Part shown: positions 43,218 to 54,059 of the stretch, in pieces
How the letters are laid out: every line of letters starts with the position of its first letter
Position numbering within the stretch: the first letter of the stretch is position 1
Assembly: GCA_026168455.1 (NCBI GenBank)
Contig: CM047428.1
Coordinates: forward strand, 39,856,028-39,920,027
Direction of reading: 5' to 3'
Origin: Theocolax elegans
Taxonomy: Eukaryota > Arthropoda > Insecta > Hymenoptera > Cerocephalidae
DNA: 64,000 bases
Program-made: the position numbers and the translations under genes
The notes under the pieces: model-generated
What the model was told of the DNA's origin: nothing
Seen by the model: the letters and a program-made list of their open reading frames with translations, nothing else
Databases searched by the model: none

Positions 43218-44688
43218 GTTGTGAATATAACTTGAAAGAATGTGTATTAGTTTACTCATTCCTGATACAACTCATAAATTTTTTAAATGTGTACTCAATA
43301 ATAATAACGGACCTAAAATTCAATGTAATGCTTTAAATATAGATGCAAAATTGTTTAAAGATAAAATAAATATTAATCAAGTATAATAACATACACTTTC
43401 CCATATATATATATATACTAGGGGGGCCTCGCCCCCCTGCGCGCTTCGCGCGCCAACCCCCTATTTTCAATTTTGAAAAAGGTTTTTCGTAATAAATTTA
43501 TTTAAAATAATGTTTTAAATTGTATTATTTTTTCACTATCATTGACACCTTAGAAATTAAACCGATTCACACAACACCTTGGAGGTATTGTTATAATGCA
43601 CTGGGTTTTATACGCAAAAATTTAATTTTTTTTTAAATACGATTACAATTTATAAATAAAAGTTTTTACCAAAATTTAGTATAATGAAATCAGAATAATA
43701 ATAATAAAAAAAATAGAGACATTAAATGTTAACTGTAAATTTTAAACTATATGAATTCCTATAAAGCTTAAATTTATATTTTAATAATTATAAATGTTAA
43801 TGAAAAATTAACTTACCAAAAATAGTAAAGTGCATATACTTACTAAATTGTAGTATTTAGTAACTACTTATGAAAATTTTGGAATTTTTTAAACGGATCT
43901 AAATAGAACTTAACCTTCTAAAATTAATTTATTTAATGACGAAGGGTCATCGCCAAGAGTTTTATATGTCATTAGTATTTTGTACTTTTAGAGTAATAAA
44001 ACTGTCTTCTTAATTAAATTAATTTTTGTATTAGTTTTAAAGAAGTATTTATAACATTTTAGCGGTATATAAATAAAAACCTGTTTCTTCCATTTCTCCC
44101 GTAATTCGTAATTTGCACCTTCTTTCAAAATTTGCGTTTTAATCCATAATTATATCCAATTTATTTTTCCCTTTAGTTACAGACCCCATATATTTATTTT
44201 AATTATTATAAACATAGCCATTCCTTAAATACCTTTTGTTTCTAATAAATACATACTTATTAATTTAAAATATTGTTTTGTATAAATATACGTCATCTAC
44301 TCACTTATATATCAATACAATTTTTAAATTTTGATTTAAATAATATTTAAATTAAATGCTACTAAAGTAATAATTTTCAAAAAACTTTTCAAATGTAATT
44401 CGTATTTTATATTGCCACTGTTAAAATTTGAATTTTCTTTTGCCATTACGGTTTATAATAGAATTATCTTAAAAATGCAATAATTAATGTATTTAATTTT
44501 TAACTTATTGTATATTTCACATATTTGGAAAAGTGTATATTATACTTGATTAATATTTATTTTATCTTCGAAAAATTGTGCATCTTTTTTTAAAAACATT
44601 ACATTAAATTTTAGGTCCGTTTTTATTTTATGAGTTTTATCAGGAATAAGTAAACTAATACACATTCTTTCAAGTTATATTCACAACT
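43218..44688. mobile_element. Palindromic MITE split by a GC-hairpin insertion
   Basis: The left arm (43218-43405) starts TTGTGAATATAACTTGAAAG and the right arm (44523-44688) ends with the complement. The arms share GTATTAGTTTACTCATTCCTG, ACGGACCTAAAATT and ATTAATCAAGTATAATA. The centre (43406-44522) is an insertion beginning in a short TA repeat. Confidence 0.75.
43406..44522. mobile_element. Insertion beginning with two GC-rich hairpins, possibly Helitron-related
   Basis: After a TA tract, ACTAGGGGGG leads into two adjacent perfect hairpins, GGGGGGCCTCGCCCCCC (43421-43437) and GCGCGCTTCGCGCGC (43439-43453). About 1.05 kb of AT-rich non-coding DNA follows. Similar GC-hairpin ends are found on rolling-circle (Helitron/Helentron) non-autonomous elements in arthropods; I infer this from memory of the style and could not see a CTRR-type end. 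Confidence 0.35.
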
Positions 44689-44758
44689 TTTTTTTGCGCA
44701 CGGAAAAAATACATATATTATCTATTCTTGAAAAAACAAATTTAAAATATATATAGAT

Positions 44759-45253
44759 ATGGGCTATTTCGCGTCAAGTGGTACGATGAAAATTTTAAAT
44801 CGCTCCAAAATTTGAGAACAGGCTGGAAATATCTTCCAGAAGATAGAAAAAAATTTTTATGTTTTAAAAATAATTTGCTTAAGAGTTATTCGACCATGAA
44901 AAGTGGAAATTTTTCAAATTTTTAGAAAAATTATTATATTTAAATCCATTTATATCAAAGTCTATTGATTTTTTTGAAAAAACATTATAAACAACTTTTG
45001 TTTAAAATAATCTTTAGAACTTATCTATCTGGGTTACAATTCTTAATTTTAAAATCTCGAAGAGATAGGGCACTCGAAAATATTGAATATCAAAAAAAGG
45101 CGACCATCCCACAATCGATTTTGATCTAACACCGCTTCAAAGATCACATTTTTCGAGAGCTTTCGAATGGCGGTGGTTAGCTTATTGGCCAAGACCGCTG
45201 TTGTAAGTTATGCCTCATAAACATCATAAAATCACTAATTTTCATGTATTTTA
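44759..45253. mobile_element. Half copy of the CACGTCAAGTGG palindromic element
   Basis: It starts GGGCTATTTCGCGTCAAGTG and follows the left arm and centre of 30709-31627 (TTGGCCAAGACCGCTG, CATAAAATCACTAATTTTCA), then stops a few bases into the right arm, where a CA repeat begins. Confidence 0.85.
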
Positions 45254-45269
45254 GGGCATAACACATAAA

Positions 45270-45283
45270 CAAACACACTCACG

Positions 45284-45339
<56 letters not shown>

Positions 45340-45456
45340 AACACGCATATATATGACATATATATATAAAACATATATATATATATATGTTGAATCCTGA
45401 ATTCTTAGACACGGCGGCGGCGGCGGCGGCGAAATATATATATATATATATATTGT
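45270..45456. repeat. CA and TA microsatellites with a CGG cassette
   Basis: A CA run (45282-45335), TA runs, TTGAATCCTGAATTCTTAGA, a CGG repeat (45410-45432) and another TA run form the complement of the cassette at 36118-36375. A G run (about 12-13 residues) lies nearby at 45568-45581. Confidence 0.9.
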
Positions 45457-47370
45457 GCCGCTTTCTATGACCCAGACTAGTGTATTTGCTAAAAAAAATC
45501 ACAGACGATATAGTATTTTATTAGCATTCTTTGTGATATTATCCACATGCAGCTACCAAAATTTAAGGGGGGGGGGGGGGGTTAAGGTGACATGTATCAC
45601 GTTGCATTAAATAAAATTATTAAATTATGATAAAACAAAATAGTTTAACATTTAGGGAAAAAAGATAAAATTAATGATAAGTTAGATATCTAAATACACA
45701 TGTACAACTGAAGTTGACAAAGAAGAAAATTTTTAGATATGCAATGCGTCGTAATTCACAACATATAATTAGAATAATAAAATAGAACTGCATTTATATT
45801 GAAAATAAATATACCTTTTTCTTATTTATATTAGAATTATGTACCCAATAAGATTAGATTATAATATTAATACAAGAATTTGTTTTAAAGTTAATAAAAA
45901 ACTTTTCAGTTTTAAAACTGTGGCAAAAAGATAAATTAATTATAAAAACTAGCCAAAATCCTCACTCGCTCACGCTCGCTCGCTGAAAAATCATTACATA
46001 ATAGATAATATTAAATTAAACTAAAAAATATTTTATTATTTAACTACATTCAATTATTATTTATTAAATTGTACCCATATAGATTTATTATCATATGTAT
46101 AATAATTAATGAATTTATTATTATTATACGATGAATTAAAATGATAATATTAAAAAAATAGAAATTATCTATAAAAACAATTATTTTTGTATGAAATAGA
46201 GTTTAATTATTATTGCAATAGAATTTTTCATAAAGGAATTATTATTGATTTTTTACTGTCATGTGATATGTATACATCCTTTGCAAATAATTGTTTTATT
46301 TATTTAGCAGTACTTATTAATTTGCGTGTTATTGGTAATTTGGTAATAGCACTTTTTATACACTGAGAAAAATATTATAATAAATATTAAAATAATCTAT
46401 ATTAAAAATTACTATATTGTATAGGAAAAGTGTGACATCTCAGCAATATAATCATTTTAGTATATAGTAATTTTTAATTTTTCAATATAGTAATTTTTAT
46501 TATATAAGTCAGCAAATTTTATTATTCAATCTGGTATTTTTTAAATGCGAATTTAAGGAAGTAAAAATGTATTATATTTTGTTTTTAATTAATTCGAAAT
46601 AGAATGTATATATTGGGGGAATTCCTCTTGTCAATTAAGTACTACAGAAACATTTAATATTTGGAGATTTAATTATATACTATTCTTACGCAGTTGATCG
46701 CAATTTTTATTCACTCGCATATATTTATTCATTACACTTATTAGTCACAAACTTACATATTATTTCAATCGCTATCATTGCAATACGCTGAACGGAAGAT
46801 ACATTTTCGCATAATAACTAAATATCTCGTTGTTTCTTATATATAATTGACACATTTTTGAGCATTTGCGAGAAGAACTGGAAAAATAGAAAATTTTATA
46901 CACGCCACCTATTAAACGAATGGAGTAATTAGAATAGCCTTAAATTAAAAAGTCGTCTCAAAACAATTGAATACTGAAAAAGAAATGAACGTATAAGCGT
47001 ATATAAAATATTTCTACAATACTTATTATACAAATTTTAATTTATGTAGTATATACATTTCACTATATATGATGTAAGAACTTTTGTTATTTTGATATTA
47101 AAATTTGCCATTTACGTCAGATTGATTATAACATTACATATTAAATATTGTAAAACTTTATTTTATAAATTTTATAAAATAAAAAAATATAGTATAAATA
47201 TTTTAATAATATTTGTCTATATATATAACTAATTTATATAAAAACTCAACCAAATAATTAAATATTGATCATACATATATAATTATAATTTAATTATATA
47301 TTAGGTAGTTTATGTTATTATGTATTATGTTATTTATATTATTTTATTACTATTTATTATTATTTTTATT
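45457..47370. other. AT-rich DNA, no gene recognised
   Basis: The base composition is very AT-rich with no open frame of interest. A GC-rich patch at 45957-45984 (CCTCACTCGCTCACGCTCGC) following ACTAGCC resembles the ACTAG plus GC hairpin entry at 43417 in placement only. Confidence 0.4.
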
Positions 47371-47377
47371 ATTATCA

Positions 47378-47755
47378 ACTGGAACGCACATTACTAAAAT
47401 TAAAAAAAAATTAATTTCTTCCTGTAAAAGATGTCCAGATCGGTAATGTTACCTCCAGGTCATCGCGGCATCATCTACTGAAAAGCTCATAACAAAATTT
47501 AAAAAAAAATTAATTTCTTCCTGTAGATGATGTCCAGGTCCCTTATGTTACCTCCAGATCATCGCGACATCAACTACTGGAACGCACATTATATAAATTA
47601 AAAAAAAATTGATTTCTTCCTGTAGATGATATTCAGGTCACTTATGTTACCTCCAGATAATCGCGGCATTATCTACTGGAACAAACATTACGAAATTAAA
47701 AAAAATATTCCCTTCCTGTTGATGATGTCCAGTCCTTCATGTTACCTTCGGTTAT
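47378..47755. repeat. ~115-bp tandem repeat, three to four units
   Basis: The phrase TTTCTTCCTGTAGATGATGT, CCAGGTC, TATGTTACCTCCAGATCATC and CTACTGGAACGCACATTA recurs with a period of about 115-118 bp, each copy followed by an A-rich stretch. The last unit decays at 47755. No coding signal. Confidence 0.85.
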
Positions 47756-48160
47756 AACTGATCGAGATAAACAAATAAATAATCGAGTTAAATAATCGAG
47801 GTTTTTTTATAAAAAAGTTAAGCATTATTTCTAATTAATCGGTGTGTTTCCGCGATCACATTCATTAAAAAAAATTCATTTTTTCGAAAATCCAAGAGAG
47901 ATATAAGAAGAGTTAAAAAATAAAAAGTCTGCCTGTACGGACGTACGAACGTACGCTCAGACTTAAACTTTTAAACCATTAAAAAATTAATTAAAAACCT
48001 ATAAAAAATTCAAACACTATGTCTAATTATTCCTTTGGGTGCCGCGATCATATTGAATTAAATAAAATTAATTTTTATAAACTATTTAAAAAAATATAAC
48101 ATAATTTATACTTAAATCGTCATTTTGACAGTATAAAATTTTAATATAATGTGGATGGAT
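47756..48160. repeat. AT-rich DNA with a ~190-bp duplication
   Basis: GCATTATTTCTAATTAATCG with CCGCGATCACATTCATTAA (47822-47880) resembles CACTATGTCTAATTATTCCT with CCGCGATCATATTGAATTAA (48014-48063). Between them lies CTGCCTGTACGGACGTACGA. No gene. Confidence 0.55.
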
Positions 48161-49396
48161 AATGTGTGACGCTTCCGTTGGGGATTAAGGTGGAGGTCGC
48201 AAAATAAATGAATAAAACACTCGCACTTAATTAATAAGAGTTCAAATGAGTTTTTATTTACTATTACTAAACCCGATAGGTTGGTTTACAATTCGTCGTT
48301 TGCCAGTCACGGCTTAAAATGTACACGCCGATTTTCGCGATCAAAGTAACGCGGTTTGACGCGACGAGCACACACACACTTGCACGGAAAGGGAGCTGGA
48401 GAACTTGAGGCGAAACTCACCTACACACTAGGAGAATCGTCTCCAAGATAAATCTCAATCTCTCACGCGGGCGGATATTAGCTACACGTTTTGGTTCGCA
48501 AAATCTCTCTACACGGCTCGTATCGTACACCGCTCGGGAAGCTCTGCTCTGAGCTCTTACGGCAGCTCGTTTCATCTCGGAGCGAGCCCTGCGCGAAGAC
48601 GCTGCGCACTCGTCGCTACTCTCGACTTCGCGGCCGTGCGAGAGCTATGCTGGGCCTCTCGAACGCGCGCGCATGTTCGCGTATACAGCGGCTACGCGCG
48701 GTCGGTAATTCGCATCGACCGTTCTGAACTAGATCTCCGTGTTGATATTCACGGATCGACATGAATAGTGGTGCTGGAGTTCGGGTGTTTAGTGGGACAT
48801 ATTCAGGATGCTGGAGGTTGGGACTTCCTCTGGTTGGCTGAGATGCGGGTTCAATACTAGTGCTTACGGAGAAGACTTTCCCTCCAGGATATCGTGGGTA
48901 AGTGCGGCGGTTTCCGCAGCAGTAGTATTATTGTTTGAGGTGTTCCTAACCTCTAACCTAGTGTAAACACTAGGGTTAAATATCTCCTGTGTCTCCTTAT
49001 ATTCCCAGGGAGAACTGCATGTTGTCGCAGCTTCTCTGTCCTTCTTCTTATTTCTTAAATTAGGTCATTCACTAATTATCTTTTACAGGTACTCGGTACT
49101 AGGCTGGAGCGAGGACCTGGATGTTAGAGCGCGGCCACTCCATGTGTAACCTGGAAGCGCTATCGGACCTCACAGCCTCTACTGCTAGTCTACGGCTTCT
49201 TAGCATGGTGCTGGATTCAAGGATCAAGGGGGATCAATTCCAAGGAGTAGGACTGGTGCTGGAGGTTTACTTGAAGGAATAGTGTGTGTGTGTCTCCTCT
49301 CTCCGAGCATCTTGTGGCTTGCTCGTCTAGTGCCATTTATTATAACGTAGGATAGATATGTCAGTCACATGTGATGTAAGCACATCGTCACAAATG
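48161..49396. mobile_element. Solo LTR with AATG target duplication
   Basis: The LTR (48165-49392, 1228 bp) starts TGTGACGCTTCCGTTGGGG and ends GCACATCGTCACA, flanked by AATG on both sides. The 4-bp duplication and ends place it with the LTR at 5548-6683 as Gypsy-like. A GC-rich core (48480-48720) and splice-like TTATCTTTTACAG before GTACTCGGTACTAGGC near 49090 are shared in style with that LTR. The 78-residue frame at 48491-48727 lies in the GC-rich core and is not convincing. Confidence 0.85.
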
Positions 49397-50179
49397 TAAA
49401 TACAAAATTTAATAAATCAACGTTTTTCTACATTTGAAAAATAATTAAAAATATTATATTTTTTAATTTTCAATCATTTACAAAAGAATAAGAAAATTAT
49501 AAGTTAAATAAAAAGCAATAGTAAATATTAAAAATTAATTTATGCTTATATTTGAATGTAAAAATATGTTAATTTAAGGAATCAATCAAAAAATTTTTTG
49601 AAAATTAATAATTTAATAATAGCTTAAGATATAAAAATGCATATTCAATTATGTAATAAAAATATACAAATTTTAATATACCAAGATGAAAATATATTAA
49701 GTACAGAACAAACGCCAATTAAAAAGTTAATTTGAATTAAGACTTAAGTATGTATAAATAAGTAATTTATGTTAAAAAGAATTTGCATAAACAGGCTAAC
49801 TTTAGTATATTAATAAATTTAATTAATACACACAATATTACACACTACCGATTCTGTAACCCAATACGCGGTGACAGAATTGACAAGCGGTAAAAAACAG
49901 GTACGTCGCACATTTGCATGTTGAACATATTCATCGTTATTATTTTTACACTCTACCCTACCACAGTGTTTCTCCTGAATTTTATTAAAATTAAAAAATA
50001 TTTCAATTTTAATCAAAATTGGGATGTTTCAAGGTAGTTAACAAGTAATATTTACTATTTTTCCGTTGTTAGTAAATTGTCAGTAATGTCTGTCCAAGCT
50101 ACTGTTAAACAAGATATTCTGTTATAATTTCAATATTCTATTATGTAATTTAATAGAAAACTTTTTCCACATACTCTTA
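49397..50179. other. AT-rich DNA, no gene recognised
   Basis: There are only short open frames (such as 49819-50016 minus) and no recognisable similarity or clear repeats. Confidence 0.4.
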
Positions 50180-50545
50180 CAAAAGAAGTACTTGACCTTC
50201 CGGAAACGGATCTGATCCTAACCTTGGCATGTTTTTTGTAATATAAAAGTATGAAAAAAGCCAAGTTATACTTGTCGATGGCCACTTTTACGAAAGTTAT
50301 TCGACATCTAACAATAAGTTCAATGAAAATTATTTCCACTTGGATCGCTTATAACTCGAAAACGAATATTGATTTGACCTCAAACCAAAAATTAAAAGAT
50401 ACTTACGTTCAATTAGTTATGGCTTGAAAAAAAAGAAGCTTAATTTGTGGCAATGTTGTGAAGTAAGCAACATTTTGACGAATTATAGGGCAAAAAAATA
50501 AATAATTTTTTACATTAAATTTTGATTAAAATTTCCTTAATTTTA
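50180..50545. mobile_element. Half copy of the CAAGG/TAA palindromic MITE
   Basis: From CAAAAGAAGTACTTGACC it follows the left arm of 3699-4375 (CGGAAACGGATCTGATCCTA, GATGGCCACTTTTACG, TCGCTTATAACTCGAAAACG) and stops near the centre. It is more diverged than the other copies. The right arm is absent, and a Helitron fragment follows at once. Confidence 0.8.
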
Positions 50546-50547
50546 CG

Positions 50548-50793
50548 TTATATAACTTCTTCTTTAAATTCTTGTATTTTCTGATTAAATACTATTGTAA
50601 CAATATTGAGTCTATCAATAACATATTCATAACTTTTAATATTTTTAACTATTTCTTTCCATTGTGAATTGCAATTCATCGTTAGAAATATGTCAGGATT
50701 GCTACACTCATGTACGAATGTCATTGCACCAATGTAATTTTGATTAATTGATCTAACTACATATAAAACTTGCGGGTAATTTAACCATTTATC
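50548..50793 (-). pseudogene. Helitron Rep (replication initiator) domain fragment
   Basis: A minus-strand open frame from 50793 to a stop at 50548 reads SINQNYIGAMTFVHECSNPD, IFLTMNCNSQWKEIVKNIK, then DRLNIVTIVFNQKIQEFKEE. The order QNY--AM--V-----PD-F-TM-CN--W-EI and then DR------VF--K--E matches the N-terminal helicase-like/Rep region of Helitron proteins. It is only about 80 codons, lacks the HUH and Tyr motifs, and has no clear start. It is a fossil of a rolling-circle transposon, the only coding trace of one in the window. Confidence 0.75.
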
Positions 50794-51085
50794 TTATTTT
50801 ACAGTTAATGTTTAGTTTTTTAGTATGTATTTAATCCATGACCCTCTTATTTGATTGTTTTCAAATGTAATCACAAGTGATAAATGCAATAAAATGAATT
50901 TTCCATGTGGCCCCATAAGTAAGGAATGTATTAAAACCAATGACACGTCTTACCCCGGGAGCTATACACGCAATAGAATCAATGTCTCATATTACCTCGC
51001 GTCCAAAAATGCAATAAAATATATCTCTCATATGGCCCGTTAGTGAAAAATACAAAATTTTATTTTCCATATGACTAATTACTTT
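50794..51085. other. Unassigned DNA before the TG repeat
   Basis: It is AT-rich, with a twice-used theme (CCATGTGGCCCCATAAGTAA / CATATGGCCCGTTAGTGAA, each after AATGCAATAAAAT). No gene. Confidence 0.35.
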
Positions 51086-51092
51086 GTCCTGT

Positions 51093-51094
<2 letters not shown>

Positions 51095-51159
<65 letters not shown>

Positions 51160-51210
51160 GGTGCGTGCGTGTCTGCGTCTGTGTGTGTCTGTGTGTGTGT
51201 GTGTGTGTGT
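51095..51210. repeat. TG microsatellite
   Basis: TG runs interrupted by GCGTGGGTGCGTGCGTG sit directly at the 3' end of the R1 fragment on their right. The apparent Cys/Val and Thr/His open frames are repeat artefacts. Confidence 0.95.
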
Positions 51211-52277
51211 TTTCTATTGGGTGGAGGGGCAAAAAAATACCCACTAAAAAAACCCCTGCCAGATCGCACAGGCAGGGTTCCTCCATTCGACTGTTCTTGC
51301 ATTCGATGTTACTCCTCCCCTCTTCCGGAAACTGCCACGAGGCTATACTTTAGCTGAGCGACCTTTCCCAAAGCCGAACTGGTTCTTGGAGAGGTCTCCT
51401 TCCACTGAGATGGCTGCCTCCACCCTGGCACCTATTACCCGCTCAAATAGCTTCCCGCATATATCCAGCATGCAGAGCGGGCGGTACGAGGATGGCTCCT
51501 CCGGGGGTTTATTTCCCTTCGGTAGGAGCACCAACCCCTGTACCTTCCAGTGATCCGGGATGCATCCATCCTTGAAGCATGAGTTGAAGGTGTTCCTAAA
51601 AAGATTAGGAGCCTTCTGGGAAGAGATGGCGAACAACTCTGTCGAGGAATTCAGGCAAGATGGTGTTGCCGTACTCCTGGAGTCGATCGTGACCGTTTCG
51701 CATGGCCTGCGCCAGGGGTCATTTTCTATCTCCTCGCAGAAGTCGCGCCAACACTTTCTCTTTGAGGCTCTGATGGCAGTTCTGAGCTCTTTTCTCTTTT
51801 CCTCATAGTCTGCGGTCAGTTCTTTGAACCGCGGCTTATTTCTCGCTTTTTGGTACAGTCTTCTAGCCCGCAAACATTCGCGACGCAGCTCGGCTATTTC
51901 CTCTGACGACCAATAAACTGGTGGACGGCCACGAGGATTTAATTTGGAAGGAACACCCAATGATAGAGCCCAAAATCTTGCGACGACGAACAAAGCCACA
52001 CCGTTCGCAAAGGCCACCATCGTCACCCCCTTTGGAAGCTGCTGCCTGAGCAGTTCATCGTAAACGACGTTCCAGAGAAGGGACTCCAAAACCGAACCCT
52101 GTGGCTCGCCTCCGGTGATGTTATAGAAATGCGTGCCATCCTCGGTGTCATAAAGGAGGATCTGTTCTGTGATGTAGCTCGAGATGACTTTACGCAGGTA
52201 GAGCAGCACCTTCAATTATTCCAAGGACAACCCTTCCATGTTGTCCCATCAAGCCGAGTTGAAGGCATTGCGTACGC
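51211..52277 (-). pseudogene. R1-clade LINE ORF2 fragments in permuted order (copy 3)
   Basis: A 290-residue minus-strand open frame (52215-51343) joins two parts of R1 ORF2 in reversed order. First comes the RT palm (GGEPQGSVLESLLWNVVYDE, then MVAFANGVALFVVA with the Asp pair degraded), followed without a stop by the endonuclease-RT linker (LNPRGRPPVYWSSEEIAELR) and the RT fingers (PNLFRNTFNSCFKDGCIPD, SYRPLCMLDICGKLFERVI, NQFGFGKGRSAKV). NAFNSA-like sequence continues upstream to about 52270. The 3' end carries TTTTTTTAGTGGGTAT (51238-51253) and lies against the TG repeat. It is a rearranged, inactive copy. Confidence 0.88.
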
Positions 52278-53037
52278 AACAGTAATCGGATGCATATATA
52301 GATCGACGAAATAATTAAACCTGAAGTGTATTGTAACAAGTTTATTTATGCTTATTTACAAGAGAGAGAATGATATTCTCTGTTTGACCGTTCGATCATA
52401 ACTAACTCTAAAACTAAGAATTTTTCGTACGCTTAACAAACTTTGCTGCATAGAAAATCAAAATCGAAATATTAGTAGCTAATATTTAAACGAATCAACG
52501 CGTACTCGAAATAGGCTTCTCCTTTACATGCGTAAGGGTTTAGTTCTAACTTGACTGAAGTTGAATAGACCGACTTGATGAACTTTATGGCTATACCTGA
52601 ACACGGGATGCGTTCAGCTATCTATATATCGGTAAATATCTTTTCATCGTTATGATACTGCATTTACGTGTAAATAAGAAACATTGCTTTGAACGCACTA
52701 ATAAAACAATATTAAGCGGGGAAATATGAATTTGCATACTATAAAAAGTAAATTCAAAATGCTTATTAAACATTGCATTTACAACTGATATATGCTTTGT
52801 TAGAAACAGAAAATATTACTTCACTACTATTATAATGGGGATATTTTTAAGTATAGGAAGGATTATAATGGTATATCTATCTACTAGTGTATATACTCGA
52901 ATTTGTAGATTAAACATAATGACTTACAAATATGATGTGATATAGTATTAAAAGTTATACTTGGAGACCTAAATATGACATAAGTATATACAGGATTAAA
53001 CCTAGATGCTTAATAAAATGTTAAATAAAATATGAAC
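52278..53037 (-). mobile_element. Probable BEL/Pao LTR
   Basis: It lies just downstream (minus sense) of the BEL/Pao pol C terminus. On the minus strand it would begin TGTTCATATTTTATTTAACA near 53037, right after the stop region, and end about GATTACTGTT at 52278, where R1 sequence (GCGTACGCAATGCC) takes over. The boundaries are approximate, and no second LTR or duplication was found. Confidence 0.5.
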
Positions 53038-53041
53038 ACAC

Positions 53042-53455
53042 TTAATTAATTGGCAAAGAAGCCACGCAAGTAATACTACGCTTGAAAATTCCTGATTTGG
53101 TACGCACTGATACCACTTTAATAGTATCATCCTTTGCTGGAAAGGCTTCCATGACTCGACCAAGTGGCCATCGGAGTGATGGCACGTTATCTTCTTTCAG
53201 CAGCACGAAGGTCCAAATCTCTATTTCATTGGGTTTCTTCATTTGCCATTTTGCTTTTGTCATCAGTTGGTTAAGATATTCCTTGGACCATCGCTTTCAA
53301 AAGTGGCCCTTCATAAATTGAATATGTTCCCATGTTAACAGGCGATGTATTGGAGTATATGAATAATCAATTTCTGGTAAACTCATGAGGGATTCTCCAA
53401 TTAGGAAATTAGCTGGAGTAAGTGCTCGTAGGTCATTAGGATCTTGTGACATAGG
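53042..53455 (-). pseudogene. BEL/Pao retrotransposon Pol C-terminal fragment
   Basis: The minus-strand reading is DLRALTPANFLIGESLMSLP, TPIHRLLTWEHIQFMKGHF, a stop where Trp is expected, KRWSKEYLNQL, then TFVLLKEDNVPSLRWPLGRV, DDTIKVVSVRTKSGIFKR and ITCVASLPIN. The sequence L--ALTP--FLIG---, then V-LKEDN-P---WPLGRV and VRT-SG-FKR, is the C-terminal domain (DUF5641 type) following the integrase of BEL/Pao elements. The integrase core and everything upstream is missing. The position next to an LTR-like block at its 3' side fits. Confidence 0.88.
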
Positions 53456-54059
53456 TGTGATAGGTGTTTAATTCTTCAAACGTAAACAATTTTTTACCGC
53501 GACTTACCATAACCCACCAAAGTAAAGCGAACGCGGAGGTGAAAAATGCTAATTTACGCCCTCATATGCTAAAAATAATTTAACCTTTAAAGAGCTGGGT
53601 TTTGAGGTTTCGAAACCTTTGAATGTGCCCAAATTCATGTCTTGTATCACCCATCAACTGTGTACAATGTGCCTATCATGGACCGAGCCAATATGTCGGC
53701 TTCCTAGCCCTGGAGGATCATGAAAAATTTTTATGAAAAAGCACGGTTATTCGAGGTCAAACAAGGTCAATTCAAGGTCAAATTAAAAAAATAATATAGA
53801 TATTCGTTTTTTTATTTTTTATATTTTTCCTATTTTTTTATACATTTTTCCATTTTGTAAAAAGACTATTTTGTATTTTTTTCACATTGCTCTTCTAAGA
53901 TCTATATGAATCTATCGATAACATTTGACTTTATGACTTACTTTTATTTTTTATAATTTTTTTAACTTGATCAAGATAAGACTTTTTTGGTGTGATAAGT
54001 TCCAAAACACGGATTTATAGATAGAACAACTTGATAAGTTTTACATTCGTAAGTGATTC

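Noticed and set aside
50855..51043. Plus-strand open frame with CGP motif as a Helitron part
   Set aside because: It is on the opposite strand from the Rep fragment and the similarity is limited to a few residues.
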